From Bdellovibrio sp. (lineage in GTDB: Bacteria > Bdellovibrionota > Bdellovibrionia > Bdellovibrionales > Bdellovibrionaceae): DNA of 40,205 bases. Below, one piece after another: positions 9,024 to 17,089 of this stretch. Location: positions 1-40,205 of the forward strand of contig JACMQO010000075.1 of NCBI GenBank assembly GCA_014376935.1, read 5' to 3'. The number at the start of each line of letters is the position of its first letter. The stretch's first letter is position 1. The position numbers and the translations under genes were made by a program. The notes under the pieces were generated by a model, which was not told where the DNA came from, searched no databases, and saw nothing but the letters and a program-made list of their open reading frames with translations.

Positions 9024-9713
9024 TTAGTATCCACCCTTAGCTTCTTGCCCCGAAACAAGTAACACACCCGAACTTGTTCCTAGGCGGGTGGCACCAGCTT
9101 CGATCAAAGCTAATGCTTGTTCGTAATTTTTAATACCACCACTGGCCTTAACCGCGGCTTTCGTTCCTACAATTTTTTTCATCAATAAAATATCTTCAAC
9201 CGTTGCGCCACCGCCGCCAAATCCGGTCGACGTTTTTACAAAGTGAGCTCCGGCCGCTAAAGAAATTTCGCAAGCTTTCATTTTTTCGTCTTGAGTTAAT
9301 AAAGATGTCTCTAGAATAACTTTGACGATGTTGCCTTCAGCCGCACGCACGACTTCGGTAATTTCTTTTTCAACGTAATCAAAGTCGCCACCCTTAAGCG
9401 CGCCGATATTTAAAACCATATCAACTTCGTTTGCACCCAAATTAAACGCCCGGGTCGTTTCGTAAGATTTTACAGATGATTCGCAGGCCCCTAATGGAAA
9501 CCCAACGACGCTGGCAATTTTAACTTTGGTGTTTTTTAAAATTTCACGGCACGTCGATAACATGGCTGAATTCACGCAGACGGCATAAAACTGATGGGCC
9601 ACGGCTTCTTCGCAAAGAACGCGAATATCTTTTTTCGTGGCCTCTGGTTTTAAAAGAGTGTGATCAATAAACGAGGCAATACTTTTTGGTTTAACAATAG
9701 AGATATCTGTCAT
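9024..9713 (-). CDS. deoC: Deoxyribose-phosphate aldolase
   Basis: This class I aldolase splits 2-deoxyribose-5-phosphate to glyceraldehyde-3-phosphate and acetaldehyde, taking the sugar from nucleoside phosphorylases into glycolysis. At 229 aa it has the short bacterial length. D98 in NEVDMVLNIGAL, the Schiff-base K160 in FVKTSTGFG and K189 in AVKASGGI are all present. It is the first gene of deoC-deoA-punA. An AT-rich palindrome (9718-9742) sits immediately before its start and may be a leader hairpin or operator. Phosphopentomutase (deoB), needed to link deoxyribose-1-phosphate to DeoC, is not in this window. Confidence 0.96.
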   Translation of the reverse strand: MTDISIVKPKSIASFIDHTLLKPEATKKDIRVLCEEAVAHQFYAVCVNSAMLSTCREILKNTKVKIASVVGFPLGACESSVKSYETTRAFNLGANEVDMVLNIGALKGGDFDYVEKEITEVVRAAEGNIVKVILETSLLTQDEKMKACEISLAAGAHFVKTSTGFGGGGATVEDILLMKKIVGTKAAVKASGGIKNYEQALALIEAGATRLGTSSGVLLVSGQEAKGGY

Positions 9714-9717
9714 TTAA

Positions 9718-9742
9718 GAAAATTAAAGCCTTTTTAATTTTC
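9718..9742 (-). promoter_or_regulatory. AT-rich palindrome in the deoC leader
   Basis: GAAAATTAAA (9718-9727) and TTTAATTTTC (9733-9742) are perfect 10-base inverted arms around GCCTT. The element ends 5 bases before the deoC start. It may be a leader hairpin or a regulator's operator, for example for a repressor responding to deoxyribose phosphates. Which of these it is cannot be told from sequence. Confidence 0.4.
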
Positions 9743-9772
9743 AATCAATGAAACTATTTAAATTAGCAAGAA

Positions 9773-9792
9773 AGCCGTAAAATTATACGGCT
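9773..9792 (-). terminator. Candidate terminator hairpin of pilT
   Basis: AGCCGTA (9773-9779) and TACGGCT (9786-9792) form a 7-bp stem overlapping the pilT stop codon, followed on the minus strand by TTCTT. The U tract is weak, so termination may be partial, leaving pilT and deoC loosely connected. Confidence 0.4.
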
Positions 9793-10870
9793 AAGATGCC
9801 TTTTTACCGGCCACGTTTTGTGGTGGCCCGCTTTGCGGCTCGTCTTTTCCTAAGAATGTTTTCGCATCCGCAGGCTTAACAAGACCTTTCTTAACAAGAT
9901 CCTCAATGTATTTCTCGAATAGAATCATACCTTGGCTGGCGCTTGTTTGAATAATTGATGGAATTTGATGGATCTTGCCTTCACGAATTAAATTCGAAAT
10001 GGCTTTTGTGCCCTTCATAATTTCAAACGCCGCTGCGCGGCCTTGACCATCCGCCCGAGTAAACAAAGTTTGCGCGACAACGCCGCGTAAAGACTCGGCT
10101 AACATGGCGCGAATTTGTGATTGTTGACCTGACGGAAAAACGTCGATGATACGATCGATAGTTTTCGCCGCTGAATTCGTATGAAGAGTCGCGAAAACTA
10201 AGTGACCTGTTTCGGCCGCAGTTAACGCTAACGAAATAGTTTCTAAGTCACGAAGCTCACCCACCAGAATAATATCTGGATCTTCACGAAGTGCGGCTTT
10301 CAGTGCATTACCGAAAGATTTGGTGTGCGATCCAACTTCACGTTGGTTCACTAAACATTTAAGGTTGGGATGCACGAACTCGATCGGATCTTCAACGGTT
10401 AGAATATGACCCTCACGATTGGCATTAATATGATGAATCATCGCCGCAAGCGTTGTTGATTTACCAGAACCGGTTGGACCCGTTACTAGAATCAAGCCAC
10501 GATCGATATCAACCATATCTAAAATGGATTGAGGTAAATTTAGTTCGGCCGCAGTTTTAATTTTTTCAGGAATCTGACGGAAAACCGCTCCTAAGCCTTT
10601 TCTTTGCATAAAGATATTGCAACGAAAGCGACCTAAACCCTCGACAACGTAGGCAAAATCCAGCTCCCATTTTTCAACGAAGGCTTTCTTTTGTTTTTCA
10701 TTCAGGATTTCAAAGATTAAACCCTGAATATCTTGATTGGATAATTCGCGATAGTTCAACGGATGCATTTCGCCGTGCAGTCGTAAATAGGGCGGAGCGC
10801 CAGATGTCAGATGTAAATCTGACGCTTTTTGCTCTACCATTAATCGAAACAGATCATCTATTGTAGCCAT
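9791..10870 (-). CDS. pilT: Type IV pilus retraction ATPase PilT
   Basis: This is the hexameric cytoplasmic ATPase that depolymerises type IV pili and drives twitching motility. In Bdellovibrio-like predators pili are used for prey entry (family knowledge). The 359-aa product has the PilT N-terminal PAS-like part, Walker A GPTGSGKS (residues 131-138), the Asp box near 161, Walker B DPDIILVGELRD with catalytic E205, and the His box TLHTNSAAKT. The PilT-specific motif reads AISNLIRE (290-297; AIRNLIRE is usual), which separates it from PilB and PilU. The C-terminus has a short Pro/Gly/Lys tail. The gene is divergent from rng, with 120 bases holding both promoters. Confidence 0.95.
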   Translation of the reverse strand: MATIDDLFRLMVEQKASDLHLTSGAPPYLRLHGEMHPLNYRELSNQDIQGLIFEILNEKQKKAFVEKWELDFAYVVEGLGRFRCNIFMQRKGLGAVFRQIPEKIKTAAELNLPQSILDMVDIDRGLILVTGPTGSGKSTTLAAMIHHINANREGHILTVEDPIEFVHPNLKCLVNQREVGSHTKSFGNALKAALREDPDIILVGELRDLETISLALTAAETGHLVFATLHTNSAAKTIDRIIDVFPSGQQSQIRAMLAESLRGVVAQTLFTRADGQGRAAAFEIMKGTKAISNLIREGKIHQIPSIIQTSASQGMILFEKYIEDLVKKGLVKPADAKTFLGKDEPQSGPPQNVAGKKAS

Positions 10871-10990
10871 TTGAATTCTCCAAAATTGCTTATCCTACGT
10901 TTCTTCGGTATGAATGGATCATTATTCAACAAGCCCAAGGTCTAATTGTAGAAATGCACATGACAAGCAGGGTTTTCCGCGAAAGGTTTT

Positions 10991-12514
10991 ATGGCCGCCG
11001 AAATTCTAATTAATGTCAGATCCCACGAGACCCGCGTCGCTTACGTCGAAGCCGGCGTCCTGATGGACCTTAAGATCGAACGCAAAACATCCCCAACCCT
11101 GGTCGGCACAATTCACCGTGGGGTCGTCACGCGCGTTTTACCCGGCATGCAAGCCGCCTTTGTTGATATCGGCTTAGATAAAGCCGCATTCCTGTACGTA
11201 GGAGATATTTTAACAGAAGAAGGCAAAGAATTCTTCGAACACGACGAAAACGACTCAGAATCAAACACTGAAAACGAAGATTCATCTAGGCCGTCACGCG
11301 ACATCAAAACGCCGATCCAAGACCTGATCAAAGAAGGCGATCACCTTATGGTGCAAGTCGCAAAAGATCCACTCGGAACAAAAGGCGCCCGCATCACCAC
11401 GCACATTTCGTTGCCCGGTCGCGGCGTCGTCTACATGCCGTATATCAAACACACCGGCATCTCTAGAAAAATCGAAGACGAAGATGAAAAAGAGCGCTTA
11501 AAAAAGATCATCCAAAAAATAAACCCTAGCGGCGGAGTCATCGTCAGAACAGCCTCCGAAGGCGCGACCGAAGAATCCTTACGGGCCGACATCGAATACT
11601 TAGACCGCTTAGGAAAAGAAATCCAAAAAAGTTACGAGAAAAAGAAAACCGCGGGCAGCGTTCACGCTGAACTGGATGTTGAACTTCGCGCGCTTCGCGA
11701 TCTAATGAGCGAACAAGTCACCACCGTGTGGGTAGATGACGTCGAAGTTTACAAAAAAGTTTCAAAATTCGTCACGCAATTGATGCCGAAGTACCGCCAA
11801 AACATCATCATGTATGAAGAGCGTAAACCACTGTTTGATCTATACGACATCGACTTAGAAATTTCGCGCGCGATGGAAAGAAAAGTTTGGCTTAAATCGG
11901 GCGGCTACATCGTATTCGATGAAGCCGAGGCATTAGTCGTTGTCGACGTAAACACGGGCCGTTTTGTTGGTAAAAAAGATTTAGAAGACACAATTTTAAA
12001 AACAAACTTAGAAGCAGTAAAAGAAATCGCCCACCAACTGCGCGTACGAAACGCGGGCGGCATTATCATTATCGATTTCATCGACATGGAAAAACAAGTT
12101 CACCGCGAACAAGTTTTATCAGCGATGGTTGAAGAGTTAAAAAAAGATCGCAGTCGCACGAACGTCACTTCGATGTCTGAACTAGGTTTAGTTGAAATGA
12201 CTAGAAAACGTATTCGTCCAAGCTTAGTAAAGACCTTGTGCGAACCGTGCAGTTACTGCGACGGCAAAGGCTACATTAAGCGTAAAGGCACGGTCGCGAA
12301 CGAAATTTTCCGCGAATTAGAACGCGAAATCAGTATGGCCGACAACTCAAAGAAAAAAGGCGTAATCATCCATTGCCATTCCGCGATCGTGGACTGGGTT
12401 TATGAAGTTGAGTCTGAAACCCTAGAAATACTTGAAAAGCGTTTGGGTCGAACAATTGCCTTTAAAATAGAGCCTAATTATCACACTGAACAGTACGAAA
12501 TCTTTCAGGAGTAG
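10991..12514 (+). CDS. rng: Ribonuclease G (Rne/Rng family)
   Basis: This single-strand endoribonuclease acts in 16S rRNA 5' maturation and mRNA decay. The 507-aa protein matches RNase G end to end and lacks the long degradosome tail of RNase E. The S1 domain (about residues 35-140) contains GMQAAFVDIGLDKAAFL. The DNase-I-like catalytic domain has D319 (VVVDVNTG) and D362 (IIIIDFIDM), the metal ligands. LVEMTRKR (about 400-407) follows, then the zinc-link cysteines at 417, 420 and 423 (LCEPCSYC). An acidic insert, residues about 75-100, lies in the S1 domain. SD GAAAGG precedes the ATG. The first two thirds use many more C-ending codons than the neighbouring genes. Confidence 0.95.
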   Translation: MAAEILINVRSHETRVAYVEAGVLMDLKIERKTSPTLVGTIHRGVVTRVLPGMQAAFVDIGLDKAAFLYVGDILTEEGKEFFEHDENDSESNTENEDSSRPSRDIKTPIQDLIKEGDHLMVQVAKDPLGTKGARITTHISLPGRGVVYMPYIKHTGISRKIEDEDEKERLKKIIQKINPSGGVIVRTASEGATEESLRADIEYLDRLGKEIQKSYEKKKTAGSVHAELDVELRALRDLMSEQVTTVWVDDVEVYKKVSKFVTQLMPKYRQNIIMYEERKPLFDLYDIDLEISRAMERKVWLKSGGYIVFDEAEALVVVDVNTGRFVGKKDLEDTILKTNLEAVKEIAHQLRVRNAGGIIIIDFIDMEKQVHREQVLSAMVEELKKDRSRTNVTSMSELGLVEMTRKRIRPSLVKTLCEPCSYCDGKGYIKRKGTVANEIFRELEREISMADNSKKKGVIIHCHSAIVDWVYEVESETLEILEKRLGRTIAFKIEPNYHTEQYEIFQE

Positions 12515-12722
12515 TAACTAGCTGATATAACTGACGAAACAGCCGAAAAGGCGGGCAGGTCTAGGTTTTCTGAAAACGAATCTTAAAAATTTGAATCTGG
12601 AAAAACTTGTGGAAGACTGATTTGTCTTAAAAAGTTCGAAATCACATTGACAGGACTGCCTAAGAAATGGCAAAAAAACAAATTCTGTCATCTAGACAAA
12701 AAGAAAATCAAGCGGAGGAAAA

Positions 12723-13322
12723 ATGTACGCTATTATTAAGACCGGCGGTAAGCAATACAAAGTTCAAGCTGGCGATGTATTACAAATTGAAAAATTAGAT
12801 CACGATTTAGGTTCAGAATTTACGATCTCTGAAGTTTTAATGGTTGGTGGCGATAAAGCACATGTTGGAACTCCACTTGTTAAGAACGCACTAGTAACTG
12901 TTGTCGTAACGAAACAAGCACGTACTCGCAAAGTATTCGTTTTCAAAAAGAAACGTCGTCAAGGTTACAGAAAATTCGGAACTCACAAACAAGATTTCAC
13001 CGAAATTTTCGTTAAATCAATCACGTCACCAGATGGTCAAGTTTCTAAAACAGATTCTAAACCACTAGTTAAAGATATGGCGGCTTTACGTATTGAACGC
13101 GTTGATCAAAAAATCTTAGACAGCCGAGCTCGCGCTGAAGCTAACGTTGGATCTTCTCCTGAATCAGTTGAGGCCAACAAGCCAGCAGCAAAAAAAGCTG
13201 TAGCTAAGAAAAAAGTTGCTAAAAAAGCTCCTGCTAAGAAGAAAGTAGCTTCTAAGCGTGCAGTAAAAAAATCTGCGAAAAAAGCGACAAAAAAAGCAAC
13301 GGCTAAAAAAGCTAAAAAGTAA
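12723..13322 (+). CDS. rplU: 50S ribosomal protein L21 with long lysine/alanine-rich C-terminal extension
   Basis: Residues 1-101 are a complete L21 (MYAIIKTGGKQYKV at the start; KKKRRQGYRKFGTHKQ in the rRNA-binding loop), which binds 23S rRNA in the large subunit. The usual protein is about 103 aa, but this frame continues to 199. Residues 102-150 are a mixed linker (SPDGQVSKTDSKPL, ESVEANKPA). Residues 152-199 are almost only K, A, V, T, P and S, with repeated AKK, VAKK and ATKK units like the tail of histone H1. SD GGAGG stands 5-6 bases before the ATG. rpmA follows 44 bases later. The extension is uninterrupted and uses ordinary codons, so it looks genuine. A basic tail could contact rRNA or DNA, which is inference. 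Confidence 0.96.
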   Translation: MYAIIKTGGKQYKVQAGDVLQIEKLDHDLGSEFTISEVLMVGGDKAHVGTPLVKNALVTVVVTKQARTRKVFVFKKKRRQGYRKFGTHKQDFTEIFVKSITSPDGQVSKTDSKPLVKDMAALRIERVDQKILDSRARAEANVGSSPESVEANKPAAKKAVAKKKVAKKAPAKKKVASKRAVKKSAKKATKKATAKKAKK

Positions 13323-13366
13323 TTAATACTTAACTTTAATTAATTTAATTAGAATACGGAGTAAAT

Positions 13367-13651
13367 ATGGCATCGAAGAAAGCAGGCGGTAGTACCAAGA
13401 ATGGACGCGATTCACAGTCGAAAAGATTGGGTGTTAAGCGTTTCGGCGGTCAGTTAGTAAAATCAGGAACAATCATCGTTCGTCAGCGCGGAACTAAGTT
13501 CCACACAGGCTCAAACGTTAAGATTGGTCGGGATTTCACGATCTACGCAGTCATTGAAGGTCACGTTAAGTTTGAAAGATTTTCAAAAGATAAATTCAAA
13601 ATCAGCGTTTACCCAGCGACAACTGCAAACCCAGCAGCAGTAGCAGCATAA
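13367..13651 (+). CDS. rpmA: 50S ribosomal protein L27
   Basis: This 94-aa protein of the large subunit has an N-terminus that reaches towards the peptidyl-transferase centre. The family pattern is clear: [16 protein letters not shown] (usual MAHKKAGGST), [24 protein letters not shown] and VKFERF. There is no N-terminal extension of the kind cleaved in Firmicutes. A short Ala/Pro tail ([10 protein letters not shown]) ends the protein. It is co-transcribed with rplU and followed by a strong terminator at 13685. Confidence 0.97.
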   Translation: MASKKAGGSTKNGRDSQSKRLGVKRFGGQLVKSGTIIVRQRGTKFHTGSNVKIGRDFTIYAVIEGHVKFERFSKDKFKISVYPATTANPAAVAA

Positions 13652-13684
13652 TTCAGTAACAATATAAAATTGTTGTTTCTACAT

Positions 13685-13712
13685 AAAGGAGCCATTCGGC
13701 TCCTTTTGTTTT
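13685..13712 (+). terminator. Rho-independent terminator after rpmA
   Basis: AAAGGAGCC (13685-13693), loop ATTC and GGCTCCTTT (13698-13706) form a 9-bp stem followed by a T-rich run (TGTTTTG). It separates rplU-rpmA from obgE. Confidence 0.85.
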
Positions 13713-13749
13713 GTGCAACCTAATCAGCAAGTGCTAAAGAAAAACCATT

Positions 13750-14817
13750 ATGAAATTTGTAGATGAAGTTAAAATAACAATCACATCTGGCCACGGTGGT
13801 CCGGGTGCTGTCAATTTTCGCCGTGAATCAGGAACTCCTCGTGGGGGCCCAGATGGTGGGGATGGTGGACGTGGCGGTAACGTTATTTTCAAAACATCTC
13901 GCCATATTAATACGTTAGGCGATTTCAAAAATAACCGTAAATACAATGCGGGCAATGGCCAAGCGGGTGCTCGTGATAATTGCACGGGTCAAGACGGTGC
14001 AGATTTAGTTTTGATCGTTCCTGAAGGTACCATCATTCGTAATTTAGAAGGCGAAATTCTTTTCGACTTAAATAAAAACACGCAAGAAACAATTCTATTC
14101 GGTGGCCGCGGCGGCAAAGGAAACACTTTCTTTAAGAACAGTGTGAACCAAGCCCCAGAACACGCGCAACCTGGCGAAGAAAGCCATACGCTAGATATTG
14201 CTTTAGAATTAAAACTAATCGCCGACGTCGGAATCATCGGATTTCCAAACGCCGGTAAATCAACTTTGATTTCAAAAATCAGCGCGGCAAAACCAAAAAT
14301 CGCCGATTATCCATTTACAACACTAACACCGCAATTGGGTGTGGTTAACGTTGGGGACTACAGTAACTTCGTTGTTGCCGATATTCCGGGTTTGATTAAA
14401 GGGGCGCATGCCGGCGTTGGTTTGGGGATTCAGTTCTTAAAACATATCGAACGCACACGTTTATTCATTCACATCGTTGACGTGTCAGGCATCAGCGGTC
14501 GTGACCCAATGAATGACTTTGAAGATATCAATTACGAATTAACGATGTACGACGAAATGAATAAAGACAAAGAAGAATTCTTTGCCTTGTCGAATCGCGA
14601 ACAGATTGTAGTTTTAAACAAAATTGATCAGCTTTCGCCTGAACAGGTTGAAAAGTTTAAATCTCAGTTTAAAAAGAAGTACGGCGTTGAAGTTTACGCG
14701 ATCAGCGCCATCACGGGCAAAAACTTGCAAGAGTTTTTGAAAACTGTCGGCAACAAAATTTTAAAATCTAAAGAAGCAGAAGATGAAGACAAAAATTCTC
14801 AAGCTGAGTCTTTATAA
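13750..14817 (+). CDS. obgE: GTPase ObgE/CgtA
   Basis: This essential GTPase acts in 50S subunit maturation and stress response. The 355-aa protein has the Obg fold at residues 1-158 with its glycine-rich loops (GGPDGGDGGRGG, GGRGGKGN), then the G domain: G1 GFPNAGKST (164-172), switch region DYPFTT with G2 Thr, G3 DIPGLI (211-216), G4 NKID and G5 SAITG. A short acidic Lys/Glu tail follows. It heads a long plus-strand series (nadD-rsfS, rlmH, comF) in which the ribosome-assembly genes sit together, the usual arrangement near rplU-rpmA. Confidence 0.97.
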   Translation: MKFVDEVKITITSGHGGPGAVNFRRESGTPRGGPDGGDGGRGGNVIFKTSRHINTLGDFKNNRKYNAGNGQAGARDNCTGQDGADLVLIVPEGTIIRNLEGEILFDLNKNTQETILFGGRGGKGNTFFKNSVNQAPEHAQPGEESHTLDIALELKLIADVGIIGFPNAGKSTLISKISAAKPKIADYPFTTLTPQLGVVNVGDYSNFVVADIPGLIKGAHAGVGLGIQFLKHIERTRLFIHIVDVSGISGRDPMNDFEDINYELTMYDEMNKDKEEFFALSNREQIVVLNKIDQLSPEQVEKFKSQFKKKYGVEVYAISAITGKNLQEFLKTVGNKILKSKEAEDEDKNSQAESL

Positions 14818-14833
14818 AAGGAATTAGAATAAT

Positions 14834-15847
14834 ATGAAAATCGGTATTTTCGGTGGCAGTTTCAATCCTCCACACAATGGTCACGTTAACAGTTTAACTA
14901 CAGTTCAGAAAAAAATGGGTTTTGATAAAATCCATATTATTCCTAACAGTCAAAATCCTTTAAAAATTCCGACTGATGCTCCGGCAGCGGAACACCGCTT
15001 AGGTATGGCAAAAGCGGCTTTTAGTTCTTACGGCGACGCGTTCTTTATCGATGATACGGAACTTAAGCGCGGCGGCAAAAGCTACACAATCGATACGGTT
15101 AATGAACTATTAAAAAAACATAAAAGCAGCGAATTGTTTTTAATCATCGGTGCAGATAATTTTGAAAGTTTCTCTGAATGGAAAGATTATAAAAAATTAT
15201 TAGAACTTGTGAATATCGTGGTCACAACAAGACCCGGTTACCAAATTCCTGAAAACGACAAAGAGTGGCCTGACTATTTAACTTCATTTGTTGCTGATAG
15301 CGATTTTGGTACTTTAGAGTTAAAAACGGGTCGTTCAGTTGAATTCATTACTTTAAATGACTTAGATATTTCTTCGTCTGAATTACGTAAAAAATTACGC
15401 CTTGGCCGACCAACAGAAAAATTCTTACCATTAGCTGTAGAAAGCTATATCAAAGAAAACAAGCTGTACCGTGTATCTAAAGAAAAAGTTTCTGACTTTA
15501 AAGTATTTGCTGAATTTTGCGCTCAAGTTCTTTTTGATAAAAAAGGAATCGCGGTACGTGGTTTCGATCTTAAAGAAATGTCTTCAACGACGGATTATTC
15601 GATCGTGGCTTCGGGTACAAGTACTCGTCACACGTCATCAATGGCTGAAAATTTAGTGAAAGCCGTTAAAGATGAATTCAATATCTATCCATTAGGTATC
15701 GAAGGCGTTGATGAAGGTCGCTGGGTTGTTGTCGATTACGGCGCCTTAATCGTTCACGTATTCTATGATTTCGTTCGTCAAGAGTACCGCTTAGAAGACC
15801 TTTGGAAAAAAGGCACAGAGCTTACTTTAACCGACAAAACGAAATAG
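14834..15847 (+). CDS. nadD-rsfS: Fusion of nicotinate-nucleotide adenylyltransferase (NadD) and ribosomal silencing factor (RsfS)
   Basis: One 337-aa frame carries two proteins that are usually separate neighbours. Residues 1-207 are NadD, which makes deamido-NAD from nicotinate mononucleotide and ATP: GGSFNPPHNGH (7-17), IIGADNFESF (104-113) and ISSSELRKKLR (179-189; the ISSTxIR motif). Residues about 217-328 are RsfS, which binds L14 and blocks subunit joining when nutrients are low: LKEMSSTTDYSIVASG, TRHTSSMAENL and WVVVDYGALIVHVFY, ending in RLEDLW. The short joint (KENKLYRVSKEK) has no stop and no obvious internal ribosome site. SD AAAGGAA precedes the ATG. It sits between obgE and rlmH, the normal position of both genes. 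Confidence 0.93.
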   Translation: MKIGIFGGSFNPPHNGHVNSLTTVQKKMGFDKIHIIPNSQNPLKIPTDAPAAEHRLGMAKAAFSSYGDAFFIDDTELKRGGKSYTIDTVNELLKKHKSSELFLIIGADNFESFSEWKDYKKLLELVNIVVTTRPGYQIPENDKEWPDYLTSFVADSDFGTLELKTGRSVEFITLNDLDISSSELRKKLRLGRPTEKFLPLAVESYIKENKLYRVSKEKVSDFKVFAEFCAQVLFDKKGIAVRGFDLKEMSSTTDYSIVASGTSTRHTSSMAENLVKAVKDEFNIYPLGIEGVDEGRWVVVDYGALIVHVFYDFVRQEYRLEDLWKKGTELTLTDKTK

Positions 15848-15860
15848 GCTTTAGACGTCT

Positions 15861-16331
15861 ATGAAGTGGACATTATACGATTTTAAATCAGCCACCGAAC
15901 CTTGGTTCGACCAGGCCGAACAAACGTATTTTAAAAAGATAAACCATTACGCTAAATTCGAAATCACTCATCTAAAAACAAATAAATCTGATCGCAATCA
16001 AGCCTCTTTGAAAATCAAATTTGAAGAGGACGGTCTTTTGCAAAAAATAACGAACGATGACTTTGTTATTTTGTTTGATGAAAAAGGTCAGAAGCACGAC
16101 TCGATTTCTTTTTCAAAGCTAATCACTAAGGCTCAAGATTCAGGTAAAAAGCGCGGCGTTTTTATTATTGGTGGCGCGTTTGGCGTCAGTGACGTCATCA
16201 AAAAAAGCGCGTCGGTAACGGTCACATTGTCGGACATGGTTATGAATCATTTGGTGGCCGAAACGGTCGTGCTTGAACAGGTTTACCGTGCTTTCACCAT
16301 CATAAACCGAATTCCGTACCACAATATCTAG
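15861..16331 (+). CDS. rlmH: 23S rRNA (pseudouridine1915-N3)-methyltransferase RlmH
   Basis: This small SPOUT methyltransferase modifies helix 69 of 23S rRNA. The product is 156 aa, as usual. The knotted AdoMet site is seen as FIIGGAFGVSD (about residues 100-110) and the C-terminal signature as AETVVLEQVYRAFTIINRIPYHN (the LxEQLYRA...PYH pattern). VILFDEKGQ corresponds to the LDxxG segment. The family normally has GGxxG followed by a hydrophobic stretch, and this copy keeps it. It starts 13 bases after nadD-rsfS, so the two are probably one operon. Confidence 0.93.
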   Translation: MKWTLYDFKSATEPWFDQAEQTYFKKINHYAKFEITHLKTNKSDRNQASLKIKFEEDGLLQKITNDDFVILFDEKGQKHDSISFSKLITKAQDSGKKRGVFIIGGAFGVSDVIKKSASVTVTLSDMVMNHLVAETVVLEQVYRAFTIINRIPYHNI

Positions 16332-16387
16332 TGCCATTAAACTAGTGGCCGATTAAGCAAGACCGCCTTTTGCAACAGCGATTAGCT

Positions 16388-17065
16388 ATGCAAATGCAAA
16401 GTTTAAAACAATACCTGTATAATCCGATCTGTCTTTCTTGCGGTTCATTTTTTGTAAATAATCATCTTTTCTGTAACGACTGTTATCAGAAAAAGATTGC
16501 GCCTATTTCAGAAATGAAAATGAAACAACTGACAGAAAAATTTGAATCGTATTTTCTACTGAATTGGATTCCGTTCGAAAGTGATATGCTTTCAGAAATG
16601 GTTTACAGAATGAAGTCTGATAAATGTTTTGGTGCTTGGATGTACTATGCCGAAAAAGCAGCTGATGAATTGGCGGAAAATTTAAACATCGAACAGATTG
16701 ATTACATCATTCCGATACCTGGTTCAAAAAAGACGTCTGTGCATTCACATATTTTTGCGCAATTGCTTGGCCGCGCGCTTCGAAAGCCCATCTTAGATAT
16801 ACTGGTCAAAACACAAACGATCGGCGAGCAAAAACGAAAAAACAAGACAGAGCGATTAAACAAAACAATACGGCTTCATGAACAATTTACACGTAATTTG
16901 AATCTATTGGGGCTAGCCAGGTCTCACGTCTTAGTCGTCGATGACATTCTAACAACCGGAAGCAGCTTTATCCAATCTGTCGAGGCCTTGGGGCCCGTTA
17001 GAAAAGCGACGTTACTAACACTATTTCATAGAACCGCTAATTCAAATACGGTACTTGTTTCTTAA
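16388..17065 (+). CDS. comF: ComF-family phosphoribosyltransferase-like protein
   Basis: The product is about 225 aa. An N-terminal zinc-ribbon-like module has two CxxC pairs (CLSC and CNDC, within the first 40 residues). The C-terminal phosphoribosyltransferase fold has the PRPP-loop motif VLVVDDILTTGSSF and a flexible-loop region KTQTIGEQKRKNKTERLNK. ComF proteins are needed for DNA uptake in naturally competent bacteria, and their exact reaction is not established. The start is uncertain. An in-frame TTG at 16370 and ATGs at 16388 and 16394 are possible and none has a strong ribosome site. I use the first ATG. Confidence 0.85.
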   Translation: MQMQSLKQYLYNPICLSCGSFFVNNHLFCNDCYQKKIAPISEMKMKQLTEKFESYFLLNWIPFESDMLSEMVYRMKSDKCFGAWMYYAEKAADELAENLNIEQIDYIIPIPGSKKTSVHSHIFAQLLGRALRKPILDILVKTQTIGEQKRKNKTERLNKTIRLHEQFTRNLNLLGLARSHVLVVDDILTTGSSFIQSVEALGPVRKATLLTLFHRTANSNTVLVS

Positions 17066-17082
17066 GCCGCATTTGCTATATT
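17055..17082 (+). promoter_or_regulatory. Candidate sigma70 promoter of lolA
   Basis: TTGTTT (17055-17060), a 16-base spacer and TATATT (17077-17082) with TGC directly before the -10. A start 7 bases downstream would fall at about 17089, beside the lolA ATG at 17090. The mRNA would then be leaderless or nearly so, in line with the lack of a Shine-Dalgarno sequence. The -35 overlaps the end of comF. Confidence 0.45.
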
Positions 17083-17089
17083 GCTGAAC

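Noticed and set aside
12647-12675. TTGACA upstream of rplU as a promoter -35
   Set aside because: The -35 is perfect, but no acceptable -10 is found at 16-18 bases (GCAAAA at 17).
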